Assembly: GCA_947629095.1 (NCBI GenBank)
Contig: CANRCK010000003.1
Span: 124,001 to 188,000 of the forward strand
Length of the DNA: 64,000 nucleotides
Direction of reading: 5' to 3'
Source of the DNA: an uncultured Clostridia bacterium
GTDB lineage: Bacteria; Bacillota; Clostridia; Christensenellales; Borkfalkiaceae
The notes beneath the pieces are model-generated. The model was not told the DNA's origin. It did no database searches and was given only the letters and a program-made list of their open reading frames with translations. Position numbers and translations under genes: made by a program. Of the stretch, positions 1 through 6,922 are shown in pieces (position 1 is the first letter of the stretch; each line of letters opens with the position of its first letter).

Positions 1-800
1 GTCTGGAAAATTTTGATAAAATCATAGCGATCGACCAGCAGCCGATAGGCAGAACGCCAAGGAGCAACCCTGCAACCTACACGGGCGTATTTACGGCAAT
101 ACGCGATTTGTTTGCCGCAACGCCCGACGCAAAGGAGAGGGGATACAAGAGCGGGAGGTTTTCATTTAATATACAGGGCGGCAGATGTGAACACTGTCAG
201 GGGGACGGCATAATACAGATTGAAATGCACTTCCTGCCGGATATCTACGTTCCCTGTGAGGTTTGCGGCGGCAAGCGGTACAACCGTGAAACATTGGAAG
301 TCAAATACAAGGGCAAATCCATTTCCGACGTGTTGGAAATGACGGTTGCCGAAGCCTGTGAATTCTTTAAACCGATATCCGCAATTTACAATAAAATTTC
401 CACTTTGAACGACGTAGGCTTGGGATATATAAAGCTCGGTCAAAGTTCAACAACCTTATCCGGCGGCGAAGCGCAGAGGGTAAAGCTTGCAACCGAACTT
501 TCAAAGAGAAGTACGGGCAGAACTTTTTATATACTCGACGAGCCAACCACGGGGCTTCACAGCTACGATGTTGACAAACTGATAAAAATACTTTACCGCT
601 TAAGGGCGGGCGGAAATACGGTGCTCGTAATCGAACATAATCTCGACGTTATCAAGTGCGCGGATTGGATTATAGATCTGGGACCCGAAGGAGGCGACAG
701 GGGAGGTACGGTGATTGCAACCGGCTCGCCGGAAGCTGTTTCCGCCTGTCCCAAAAGCTATACGGGGCAATTTTTAAAAAGGATTTTTAATAAAGCTTAA
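1..800 (+). CDS. uvrA: Excinuclease ABC subunit A, C-terminal part (5' end outside window)
   Basis: UvrA is the damage-recognition ATPase of nucleotide excision repair and acts as a dimer with UvrB. The reading frame is open from the first bases, so the gene starts upstream of the window; about 265 C-terminal residues are present. Visible are the zinc-binding cysteine pairs CEHC and CEVC about 20 residues apart, the second ABC signature LSGGEAQR and the Walker [11 protein letters not shown] hairpin terminator follows the stop. Identification is secure; only the truncation limits it. Confidence 0.97.
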   Translation, partial: LENFDKIIAIDQQPIGRTPRSNPATYTGVFTAIRDLFAATPDAKERGYKSGRFSFNIQGGRCEHCQGDGIIQIEMHFLPDIYVPCEVCGGKRYNRETLEVKYKGKSISDVLEMTVAEACEFFKPISAIYNKISTLNDVGLGYIKLGQSSTTLSGGEAQRVKLATELSKRSTGRTFYILDEPTTGLHSYDVDKLIKILYRLRAGGNTVLVIEHNLDVIKCADWIIDLGPEGGDRGGTVIATGSPEAVSACPKSYTGQFLKRIFNKA

Positions 801-817
801 CTCAAATAAATATCCTT

Positions 818-855
818 TTGGCAGTCGTTTTTATACAGAGTGACTGCCAATTTTT
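818..855 (+). terminator. Rho-independent terminator after uvrA
   Basis: A nine-base arm TTGGCAGTC (818-826) pairs with GACTGCCAA (842-850), followed directly by TTTTT. It lies 18 bases after the uvrA stop codon. Confidence 0.85.
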
Positions 856-1028
856 GGTTAATTATTAAGAATTTTGCCATAAATATAGTACTATGTCACA
901 CATAATTACTAAATTTTGGCATTGTTTTACAAATTAAGGACGATTTTTTGTTTTAAAGGCAATTTTATACGGCACCAAAATTTTTATAATTTCATACCTT
1001 GAATTATACCGTTTAAGGAGCGCTGCCG

Positions 1029-1538
1029 ATGCCTGAGCCTTTAACTCTTCCCACCCCTTTCCCCACTACAGATGGTCTAATCGAGGACGCTTATAGCCTC
1101 AGACTCATTTCACCTGCGTACGCGTCCTCCACGGGCGAATTAAACGCCGTATTGCAGTACATATATCACTCGTTCTTTTTTAAAAGCCGCGGCTATGGAG
1201 AGGTGGCGGAAAAGCTCGTCTCCATTGCTGTGGCAGAAATGCTCCATCTGAGTTTGCTCGGTCAAACAATCCTTGCTCTCGGCGCTCCGCCGGTCTATTG
1301 CCGCTGCCCGTATAACGGCTTTGATTTTTACAGTACCAAATATGTCGCTTATTCCCGTTCCTTAAAGTTTATGTTGGAGGACGATATAATCGGGGAGAGG
1401 CAGGCTATATGTCAGTACGACCATATGCTCGGCAAGCTCAAAAACGCGCAGTTAATCAAAATTGTTTCACGGATCCGTGCCGACGAAATAATGCATCTCG
1501 AAGCGCTCAACAGCATTTTGAATGATTTCAAAGGTTGA
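1029..1538 (+). CDS. Ferritin-like di-metal protein (rubrerythrin/bacterioferritin type)
   Basis: A 169-residue four-helix protein with the ligand pattern of the ferritin-like di-iron superfamily: E37, E70 with H73 (EMLHL), E123, and E153 with H156 (EIMHLE). Members oxidise or store iron or remove peroxide; which of these applies here cannot be told. No rubredoxin Cys4 domain is present, so it is not a full rubrerythrin. The ATG at 1029 is preceded by AAGGAG (1015-1020) at an 8-base spacing. It stands alone between the uvrA terminator and the promoter of the next gene, which starts inside its 3' end. A clostridial rubrerythrin-like or spore-coat manganese-catalase-like role is possible. Confidence 0.75.
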   Translation: MPEPLTLPTPFPTTDGLIEDAYSLRLISPAYASSTGELNAVLQYIYHSFFFKSRGYGEVAEKLVSIAVAEMLHLSLLGQTILALGAPPVYCRCPYNGFDFYSTKYVAYSRSLKFMLEDDIIGERQAICQYDHMLGKLKNAQLIKIVSRIRADEIMHLEALNSILNDFKG

Positions 1539-1564
1539 CATATTGCTTTAAAATAAAGTATAAT
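1535..1564 (+). promoter_or_regulatory. Sigma-A promoter of the flavoprotein pair, leaderless spacing
   Basis: TTGACA (1535-1540), an 18-base spacer and TATAAT (1559-1564). The -10 ends 7 bases before the ATG at 1572, so the expected transcription start falls on or next to the start codon. The -35 lies over the stop codon of the ferritin-like gene. Confidence 0.85.
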
Positions 1565-1571
1565 TTAGCCG

Positions 1572-2747
1572 ATGAAAAGGTTCAATGTAATTATCGTCGG
1601 CGGCGGAGCGGCGGGGCTTGCCTGTGCCGTAGCTCTCTCCGAAAATACCGATATTGATATTCTTATTATCGAGGCAAGCGAACGCGTCGGCAAAAAGCTT
1701 TCCGCCACCGGCAACGGTCAGGGCAATGTCGGGAACTGCGATACATCTCTGAGCCATTACCGCAGCGGCAATTTACCCGTCGTTGATAAAATAATTTCCC
1801 GTGGGCTGTCCCCCGAGTCTGTCCGCCGAAGAATTTTCGGCTCTATGCTATTTAAGTGCGACAATATCGGCAGAGTTTATCCGCAGAGCCTACAGGCTTC
1901 GTCGCTCACCGATATTCTGTTGCGCAGGCTCAACAGCCGCGGCGTTCAAATGCTTTTGTCAACCACTGTTCTCGATATAAGGGAGGGGTTTATCGTTGAC
2001 TGCGGCGATATAAGTTTTTCCGCAGATTTTGTTGTGCTTGCCACAGGCGGCAAGGCGCAGCGGCAGTTTAAAACCGACGGCTCCGCCTACAAGCTTGCCC
2101 AAAATTTCGGGCATAAGCTCACGCCCACCCGTCCTGCAATCGTGCAGCTGAAAACTGACACTCAATATACGAAGGGTTTAAAGGGCATACGCGCAAATTG
2201 CTTTGTTAAGGCAATTATAGGCGGCAAATGCATAAAATCCGTTCAGGGCGATGTGATTTTCACCGATTACGGCGTGTCCGGCAACGCAATTTTTTATCTT
2301 TCGAGCGAACTTTCTGCGCGCGGCGGCACGCTTTCAATCGATTTTTTGCCCGACGTTTCCGCAGCTGCCGTTGCGGAGGTGCTCAACAGCCGCCTCAGTG
2401 AAGGGACAAGCTTTTGCGATATTTTAGGCGGCATTCTCCACAACGGCATAGCCCGCGCAGTATTAAAACGCGTGGGTGCAGAGGACGTTGATTCGATAGT
2501 AAAAACGGTTAAAAATTTTACGCTTGAAGTTACGGGAACGCTCGGCTTCGACTATGCGCAGGTTACGCAGGGCGGTATAGATATGCGCGACATAGCGGAA
2601 AATCTTGAAAGTAAGCTATGCAAAGGCTTATATTTTACCGGAGAAATTCTCGACGTCGACGGCGACTGCGGCGGCTACAATCTCCATTGGGCTTTTGCGA
2701 GCGGCGTTGCGGTTGCAGACGACATCAATTCAAAATTTAAAAAATGA
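1572..2747 (+). CDS. NAD(P)/FAD-dependent oxidoreductase, HI0933/YhiN (BaiN-like) family
   Basis: A 391-residue flavoprotein. The N-terminus carries the dinucleotide-binding GGGAAGLA motif (VIIVGGGAAGLACAVAL), then the family's GKKLSATGNGQGN segment. The C-terminus has a second FAD-contacting stretch, YFTGEILDVDGDCGGYNL. Family members include BaiN-like flavoproteins, but the substrate is unknown for most. No Shine-Dalgarno sequence precedes the ATG at 1572 and a consensus promoter sits immediately upstream, so the mRNA is probably leaderless. The stop overlaps the next gene's start as ATGA (2744-2747), which points to translational coupling of two flavoproteins. Confidence 0.85.
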   Translation: MKRFNVIIVGGGAAGLACAVALSENTDIDILIIEASERVGKKLSATGNGQGNVGNCDTSLSHYRSGNLPVVDKIISRGLSPESVRRRIFGSMLFKCDNIGRVYPQSLQASSLTDILLRRLNSRGVQMLLSTTVLDIREGFIVDCGDISFSADFVVLATGGKAQRQFKTDGSAYKLAQNFGHKLTPTRPAIVQLKTDTQYTKGLKGIRANCFVKAIIGGKCIKSVQGDVIFTDYGVSGNAIFYLSSELSARGGTLSIDFLPDVSAAAVAEVLNSRLSEGTSFCDILGGILHNGIARAVLKRVGAEDVDSIVKTVKNFTLEVTGTLGFDYAQVTQGGIDMRDIAENLESKLCKGLYFTGEILDVDGDCGGYNLHWAFASGVAVADDINSKFKK

Positions 2748-4294
2748 TAAAACAGCTTGACAATATAAAACTTCATATAGGCGAAAGCGAGCAAAATCTT
2801 ATAAAAATTGCCCAAAAAAGTCTCAAAAGACCTGTTAAATTCTTCAAAATTATCAAAAAATCGCTCGACGCCCGCGATAAAAACAATATTTTATGGATAT
2901 ATTCCATAGCGTTTTCCGACGAACCCGAAAAGGTAAAACCCGCTTTGGAAAAGTTGAAAAACGCCCCCCGCGTTGCCGTAATCGGCAGCGGACCTGCCGG
3001 GCTTATGTGCGCGTTGCGCCTTGTTGAACACGGCGTTGCGCCTATAATAATCGAGCGCGGGGAATGTGTGGAGGAGAGGGAAAACACCACGCGGAGATTT
3101 TTTGATCGCGGGATATTAAATCCCAAGTCCAACGTTCAGTTTGGCGAAGGCGGCGCCGGCACATTTTCGGACGGAAAGCTCAACACCCAAACTCACGGAG
3201 GCTTCAACCGTGACGTTTTGGAGTATTTTGCCCGTTTCGGTGCGCCGGAAGAAATTTTATATCTCAACAAACCGCATATCGGGAGCGATAAGCTTAAATC
3301 CGTTCTTAAAAATATCCGCAATTTCATTGTGGAAAACGGAGGAGAGTACCTTTTCAACACCGAATTTATCGGCTTAAAAAAATCGGATGATTCCAGCTTG
3401 CAGTCTATAATTTTAAAAAATACAAGAACGGGAGAGGATCGCGAACTGAAAACGGGGCTTGCGGTGCTTGCCGTCGGTCATTCCGCGCGCGATACGTTTG
3501 AAATGCTCCACAATTCGGGCGTAAAAATGTCCCCACGCGAATTTGCCATAGGAGTTAGGATCGAGCATTTATCGTCGGAAATAGGTTTTGCACAGTACGG
3601 TAAAAACTATAAGCTTTTGCCCGCCGCAGATTACAAACTTGTAAGTCACGCCCACGAACGCACCGTATTCACGTTCTGCATGTGCCCGGGAGGGGTGGTT
3701 ATACCTGCCGCAAGCGAAGAGGGCGGCGTGGTTGTAAACGGTATGTCGAATTATCTGAGGGATGGCGTAAACTCCAATTCCGCGCTTATGGTTCAGATGA
3801 AACCATCGGATTTCGGTGAAAATCTTTTTTCGGGAATGGAATTTCAAAGGAAAATCGAGCGCAAAGCATTTGAGGCGGGCGGCAGAACCTATGCCGCGCC
3901 GGTACAGCTCTACAAGGATTTTTCGTCGGACAGAATTTCCCAAAGCTTCGGCGAAGTTTTACCCACTTATGCCGCCGGAACCAAGTTTGCGCCTTTAAAC
4001 GAGGTGCTGCCCCCGGTTGCCGTTTCGGCATTAAAGGCTGCAATTCCCGATATGGACAGGCGGCTCAAAGGGTTTGCCAATCCTTCGGCGGTTTTAACGG
4101 GCGTTGAAACCCGCTTTTCGTCGCCCGTCAAAATCGAGAGGGGGGAAAATGCCGAAAGCGTTTCCGTGGCGGGTTTATATCCCTGCGGGGAGGGTTCGGG
4201 ATACTCGGGCGGAATAACAAGTTCTGCCGCTGACGGCATAAAAACAGCCGAAAAAATCTTTGAAAACTTAAAAAATCATACAATTTTCATTTAA
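2744..4294 (+). CDS. FAD-dependent dehydrogenase-like protein (COG2509 type)
   Basis: A 516-residue protein with about 80 N-terminal residues before a Rossmann FAD motif (VAVIGSGPAGLMCALRL), followed by QFGEGGAGTFSDGKL, which is typical of the uncharacterised COG2509 flavoproteins. The C-terminus has the usual GLYPCGEGSGYSGGI stretch that closes the FAD site. No substrate can be assigned. It overlaps the preceding flavoprotein gene by four bases and is followed by a hairpin terminator. The two genes form a transcription unit read from the promoter at 1535. Confidence 0.82.
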   Translation: MIKQLDNIKLHIGESEQNLIKIAQKSLKRPVKFFKIIKKSLDARDKNNILWIYSIAFSDEPEKVKPALEKLKNAPRVAVIGSGPAGLMCALRLVEHGVAPIIIERGECVEERENTTRRFFDRGILNPKSNVQFGEGGAGTFSDGKLNTQTHGGFNRDVLEYFARFGAPEEILYLNKPHIGSDKLKSVLKNIRNFIVENGGEYLFNTEFIGLKKSDDSSLQSIILKNTRTGEDRELKTGLAVLAVGHSARDTFEMLHNSGVKMSPREFAIGVRIEHLSSEIGFAQYGKNYKLLPAADYKLVSHAHERTVFTFCMCPGGVVIPAASEEGGVVVNGMSNYLRDGVNSNSALMVQMKPSDFGENLFSGMEFQRKIERKAFEAGGRTYAAPVQLYKDFSSDRISQSFGEVLPTYAAGTKFAPLNEVLPPVAVSALKAAIPDMDRRLKGFANPSAVLTGVETRFSSPVKIERGENAESVSVAGLYPCGEGSGYSGGITSSAADGIKTAEKIFENLKNHTIFI

Positions 4295-4369
4295 AATTCA
4301 CAATTGATGTCTATAATTTAAGTACAAGCTTAAATTTTAATACACAACTTTTTTTCATATTCTCTCTGA

Positions 4370-4411
4370 GACGGCGCCGCAATCCCCAAAATTGCGTCGC
4401 CGTCTTAATTT
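4370..4411 (+). terminator. Terminator after the flavoprotein pair
   Basis: GACGGCGCCGCAAT (4370-4383) pairs with ATTGCGTCGCCGTC (4391-4404) with one mismatch, followed by TTAATTT. It lies 75 bases after the stop. Confidence 0.7.
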
Positions 4412-4423
4412 GTGCAAAGCGTT

Positions 4424-4460
4424 AAAAGGCGCCCGCGGCATTTTGCCGCGGGCGCCTTTT
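4424..4460. terminator. Bidirectional terminator with a 17-bp perfect stem
   Basis: The arms AAAAGGCGCCCGCGGCA (4424-4440) and TGCCGCGGGCGCCTTTT (4444-4460) are perfect inverted repeats around a TTT loop. The A-run and T-run make it usable on both strands. It ends the minus-strand zinc-ribbon gene at 4474. A near-copy of the core lies at 5112-5138. Confidence 0.85.
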
Positions 4461-4473
4461 ACAAAATAGTCGT

Positions 4474-4791
4474 TCAAGCCATTAAGGCAGCAACTCCGAT
4501 AATCATAAGTATCACGTATAGCACGGTGATTGCCATGACAACAGCGCTTATAATTATTCCTGCAAATGCAAGCCCGCCGCCTTCAAGATTTTCCTCATTG
4601 CACTTTTTGCGCGCAATAATACTGCAAATTAATCCCGCTATCGGTATGAGAAATGAAAGCACAAATCCAACTATAGCCAAAGTGCAAGTTTCTTTTGACT
4701 CTTTTTTCTCAAATGCCGCTATCTGCACCCCGCAATTAGGGCATATAACGGCGTTGTCGTTAATTTCTTTTCCGCAATTTTTGCAAAACAT
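4474..4791 (-). CDS. Zinc-ribbon membrane protein with DUF4190-like domain
   Basis: A 105-residue protein. Residues 1-25 form a zinc ribbon (MFCKNCGKEI then CPNCG). It is followed by a DUF4190-like pair of hydrophobic helices separated by a short basic loop (ARKKCNEENLEGGGLA). The family is common in gut Bacillota; its function is unknown, and a membrane-associated sensor or adaptor is an inference. It is divergent from the XRE regulator at 4887, across two palindromes, which suggests that the regulator represses it. Confidence 0.75.
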   Translation of the reverse strand: MFCKNCGKEINDNAVICPNCGVQIAAFEKKESKETCTLAIVGFVLSFLIPIAGLICSIIARKKCNEENLEGGGLAFAGIIISAVVMAITVLYVILMIIGVAALMA

Positions 4792-4830
4792 AAATTTTCC
4801 ATCCTTTGTCTGTTACTTAAACACATTATA

Positions 4831-4848
4831 TTCCCATTATAATGGGAA
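4831..4848. promoter_or_regulatory. Operator 1a: palindrome TTCCCAT-N4-ATGGGAA
   Basis: TTCCCATTATAATGGGAA is a perfect 18-base palindrome in the gap between the divergent zinc-ribbon and XRE genes. It contains TATAAT (4838-4843) and, on the other strand, a second TATAAT, so a bound repressor would cover a -10 box. The half-site is shared with the palindrome at 4860-4877. Confidence 0.75.
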
Positions 4849-4859
4849 GTCAAGTAATT

Positions 4860-4877
4860 TTCCCATTTTTATGGGAA
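4860..4877. promoter_or_regulatory. Operator 1b: second copy of TTCCCAT-N4-ATGGGAA
   Basis: TTCCCATTTTTATGGGAA has the same 7-base half-sites and 4-base spacer as operator 1a. The centres are 29 bases apart, nearly three helical turns, so two repressor dimers could bind on one DNA face. It ends 9 bases before the XRE start codon. Confidence 0.75.
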
Positions 4878-4886
4878 AATAATTAT

Positions 4887-5090
4887 ATGAAAGAGTTCGG
4901 CGAAAGATTGCGTTCATTGCGTCTTGAAAAGGGGATAGGGCAAATACAGCTTGCAAAGGAGCTTGATGTCGGTAAGTCCGTTATAAGCTTGTGGGAGCTT
5001 GGCAAATGCGAGCCCACGCTTTCTAAGCTGGTTTCAATATCAAAGTTCTTCGGTGTCACAATAGATTTTTTGGCAGGTTTGGAGGACTGA
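4887..5090 (+). CDS. XRE-family helix-turn-helix regulator (67 aa)
   Basis: A single Cro/C1-type HTH domain: FGERLRSLRLEKGIGQIQLA, then the recognition-helix region VGKSVISLWELGKCEPTL, and the usual C-terminal LVSISKFFGVTIDFLAGL. The ATG at 4887 is chosen because the domain begins there; the frame runs further upstream, but only through the operators. It is probably a small autoregulating repressor binding the two palindromes just upstream and controlling the divergent zinc-ribbon gene. No obvious Shine-Dalgarno sequence precedes it. Confidence 0.85.
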   Translation: MKEFGERLRSLRLEKGIGQIQLAKELDVGKSVISLWELGKCEPTLSKLVSISKFFGVTIDFLAGLED

Positions 5091-5111
5091 ATAATCTTTT
5101 AGTATAGCAAT

Positions 5112-5145
5112 GCGCCCGCGGCATTTCGCCGCGGGCGTGTCTTTA
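5112..5145. terminator. Terminator hairpin between convergent genes
   Basis: GCGCCCGCGGC (5112-5122) pairs with GCCGCGGGCGT (5128-5138) around ATTTC, then TCTTTAT. It separates the XRE gene from the convergent minus-strand gene at 5151. The core is nearly identical to the hairpin at 4424-4460. Confidence 0.75.
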
Positions 5146-5150
5146 TATGT

Positions 5151-6041
5151 TTATTTAATATCTACCGGTAAAGATTTAGAAAGGCACCATTTCTTTAAAT
5201 CTTCAGCGTGCTTATTTTGTAATGTTGTTTGTACAATAATATCGGCAATTGCTGCGACGAGCCAAAGTACCAAAGCAACGTAATTAAGACTTCCCAAAAA
5301 ATCAAATTCTACATCCCAAACAAGGCAGTAAATACCTTTGTCAAGTATTTGATATAAACATATAGTTAGGCATATAGCTTGTATGGCGTAGAACATTAAA
5401 CCGAACACAACAATAAGGATATTATATTTGATTGATGATTTATTGTCTTGCCTGTATGCTGCATTAAGGGCAAAAGTCCACTCACTTGCCTTTTTGTTTA
5501 CATTATTCAAAGTGGTTTGGTGTTCTTTGCAATATTGCACGCCGTCAATTTCACACAAGGACATTTCGTTAGCGGCAAGAGTATGTAAAAAATTGCATTG
5601 CAAATTAAAAACAACAGTAATGCTTTGGGCTATAAATTCTGCAATTCCACAACAAATAATAAGAACATGTGCTGTTTGTTGTGCATTATGTAAAGCATAT
5701 AAATATTCTATTGGGTCGTCTTTTGACAATGTGCTTAACACTATGATTATTGCAGCAAAAGCGACAGCATTTAGCACTGCCAAGATAATTTGTATTGAGC
5801 GCATAATCTTTAAAAAAGTTAGCTTGCCTTTTATGTAATACTTAAATTCGTCTTGAACGGATTGCTCCACATTATGAATCACATTGTTAAAAACATGTCC
5901 GCAACTTGGACATACTTCGGGTTTTTGTGCAAACACCGCGTTGCAGTCGGGGCACACAGTAACTTCGCATCCGCAGTGCGGGCAGGTTTTTGCATTAGAA
6001 GAAATTTCTTTACCACATTCCGGGCAATTTAATAATGCCAT
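5151..6041 (-). CDS. Double zinc-ribbon multi-pass membrane protein
   Basis: A 296-residue protein. Residues 1-50 hold two zinc ribbons (CPECGKEI with CPHCGCE, and CPDC with CPSCGHVF). About four hydrophobic segments follow: near residues 80-100, 120-145, 205-230 and 250-270. No known enzyme motif is visible. It starts one base after the stop of the upstream gene at 6043 (TAA-A-ATG), so the two are co-translated. Both begin with a closely similar MAL-x-x-CP-x-CG ribbon and are probably paralogous at that end. Function unknown. Base composition is more AT-rich than the housekeeping neighbours. Confidence 0.7.
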   Translation of the reverse strand: MALLNCPECGKEISSNAKTCPHCGCEVTVCPDCNAVFAQKPEVCPSCGHVFNNVIHNVEQSVQDEFKYYIKGKLTFLKIMRSIQIILAVLNAVAFAAIIIVLSTLSKDDPIEYLYALHNAQQTAHVLIICCGIAEFIAQSITVVFNLQCNFLHTLAANEMSLCEIDGVQYCKEHQTTLNNVNKKASEWTFALNAAYRQDNKSSIKYNILIVVFGLMFYAIQAICLTICLYQILDKGIYCLVWDVEFDFLGSLNYVALVLWLVAAIADIIVQTTLQNKHAEDLKKWCLSKSLPVDIK

Positions 6042-6042
6042 T

Positions 6043-6567
6043 TTATTTCATTCCTTCCTTTTGTTTAAGTTTTTTATATTCAAGATAATATTGAGAAGAG
6101 GAACCCCACTCCCAGGTTATGTTGAGATTTTGCGTATCATTTAACCATTTCTCAAAATGAACTCTGTTTTGTATCATATTCATCATTGTGGTATTATGTT
6201 TTTTAACGGTTTTTGAAAGCAGTAGCACCAAGACACCGATTATACATAGCGGTATAGCTGAAATTGTCAAAAGTAACATATCTGCAAAAAATGCGGCAAC
6301 AAAAGAACCTACTAACGGAAATATAAACCAAATCAAAAAGACAATATATAGTTTTAGTTTTTTTGAATAAGTTCTATGTTGAGTATTAAAATCTTGCGGT
6401 AATATCCCGCCGGTTGCACTGTATTCTCTTTGCAATGTTAACTGTTTTGACGGTGGAAGTGCATAAAAATTTTCCGGTTCTTTTTTCAGTTTACAGCCGC
6501 AGTGGATACATGTCATTGCGCTGTCGCTCACGCTTTGTCCGCACTGCGGACATGTAATTAAAGCCAT
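6043..6567 (-). CDS. Zinc-ribbon membrane protein (174 aa)
   Basis: The N-terminal zinc ribbon (CPQCGQSV and CIHCGCKL) is followed by a soluble stretch, two adjacent hydrophobic helices (about residues 70-115), and a charged C-terminal region ending in a Lys-rich tail. A strong ribosome site, GGAGG, lies 9 bases upstream of the ATG. It is the first gene of a two-gene minus-strand operon with 5151-6041 and is divergent from the XRE gene at 6667. Not recognised beyond the ribbon; a membrane-bound partner of the downstream protein is an inference. Confidence 0.7.
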   Translation of the reverse strand: MALITCPQCGQSVSDSAMTCIHCGCKLKKEPENFYALPPSKQLTLQREYSATGGILPQDFNTQHRTYSKKLKLYIVFLIWFIFPLVGSFVAAFFADMLLLTISAIPLCIIGVLVLLLSKTVKKHNTTMMNMIQNRVHFEKWLNDTQNLNITWEWGSSSQYYLEYKKLKQKEGMK

Positions 6568-6589
6568 TTGTTTATCCTCCGTAATTTTG

Positions 6590-6604
6590 ATACAGAAACT
6601 GTAT
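6590..6604. promoter_or_regulatory. Operator 2a: palindrome ATACAG-AAA-CTGTAT
   Basis: A perfect 6-base inverted repeat with a 3-base spacer in the divergent gap between the zinc-ribbon operon and the second XRE gene. Confidence 0.7.
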
Positions 6605-6617
6605 ATTTAAAATTATT

Positions 6618-6632
6618 ATACAGAAAATGTAT
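6618..6632. promoter_or_regulatory. Operator 2b: second copy with one mismatch
   Basis: ATACAGAAAATGTAT differs from operator 2a by one base. The centres are 28 bases apart, almost the same phasing as the operator pair of the first module, although the half-site sequence is unrelated. Confidence 0.65.
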
Positions 6633-6666
6633 CATAATGTCAATAAAATAAAAGAGAAATTTTATT

Positions 6667-6879
6667 ATGTTGAAGGAAAGTGTGGGGAAAAAACTTAAAG
6701 AGCGGCGGGAGCAACTCCATTTAACCCAAAGGGAAGTGGCTGCAGCGCTCGGTGTGGCTCAACCTGTTTACCAACGGTTTGAAAAGGGCATTTACGAGTG
6801 CAGCTATGAGCAACTTGCGCAGTTGTGCAAACTGTTTGACATTTCATCGGATTATCTTCTTGGAATAACGCAGTATTAA
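6667..6879 (+). CDS. XRE-family helix-turn-helix regulator (70 aa)
   Basis: A single HTH domain: VGKKLKERREQLHLTQREVA, then LGVAQPVYQRFEKGIYECSY, ending in LCKLFDISSDYLLGITQY. It closely resembles the usual small phage-type repressors and is probably an autoregulating repressor of the divergent zinc-ribbon operon through the palindromes at 6590-6632. A weak AGAG purine stretch precedes the ATG. It is only distantly similar to the XRE protein at 4887, so the two modules probably do not cross-regulate. Confidence 0.85.
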   Translation: MLKESVGKKLKERREQLHLTQREVAAALGVAQPVYQRFEKGIYECSYEQLAQLCKLFDISSDYLLGITQY

Positions 6880-6905
6880 AAAAAGCGGACTTTCGTCCGC
6901 TTTTT
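6880..6905. terminator. Bidirectional terminator between the XRE gene and pyk
   Basis: AAAAAGCGGAC (6880-6890), loop TTTC, GTCCGCTTTTT (6895-6905). It serves the plus-strand XRE gene and the convergent pyk. Confidence 0.9.
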
Positions 6906-6922
6906 GCTTGCTTTTTTAACTT

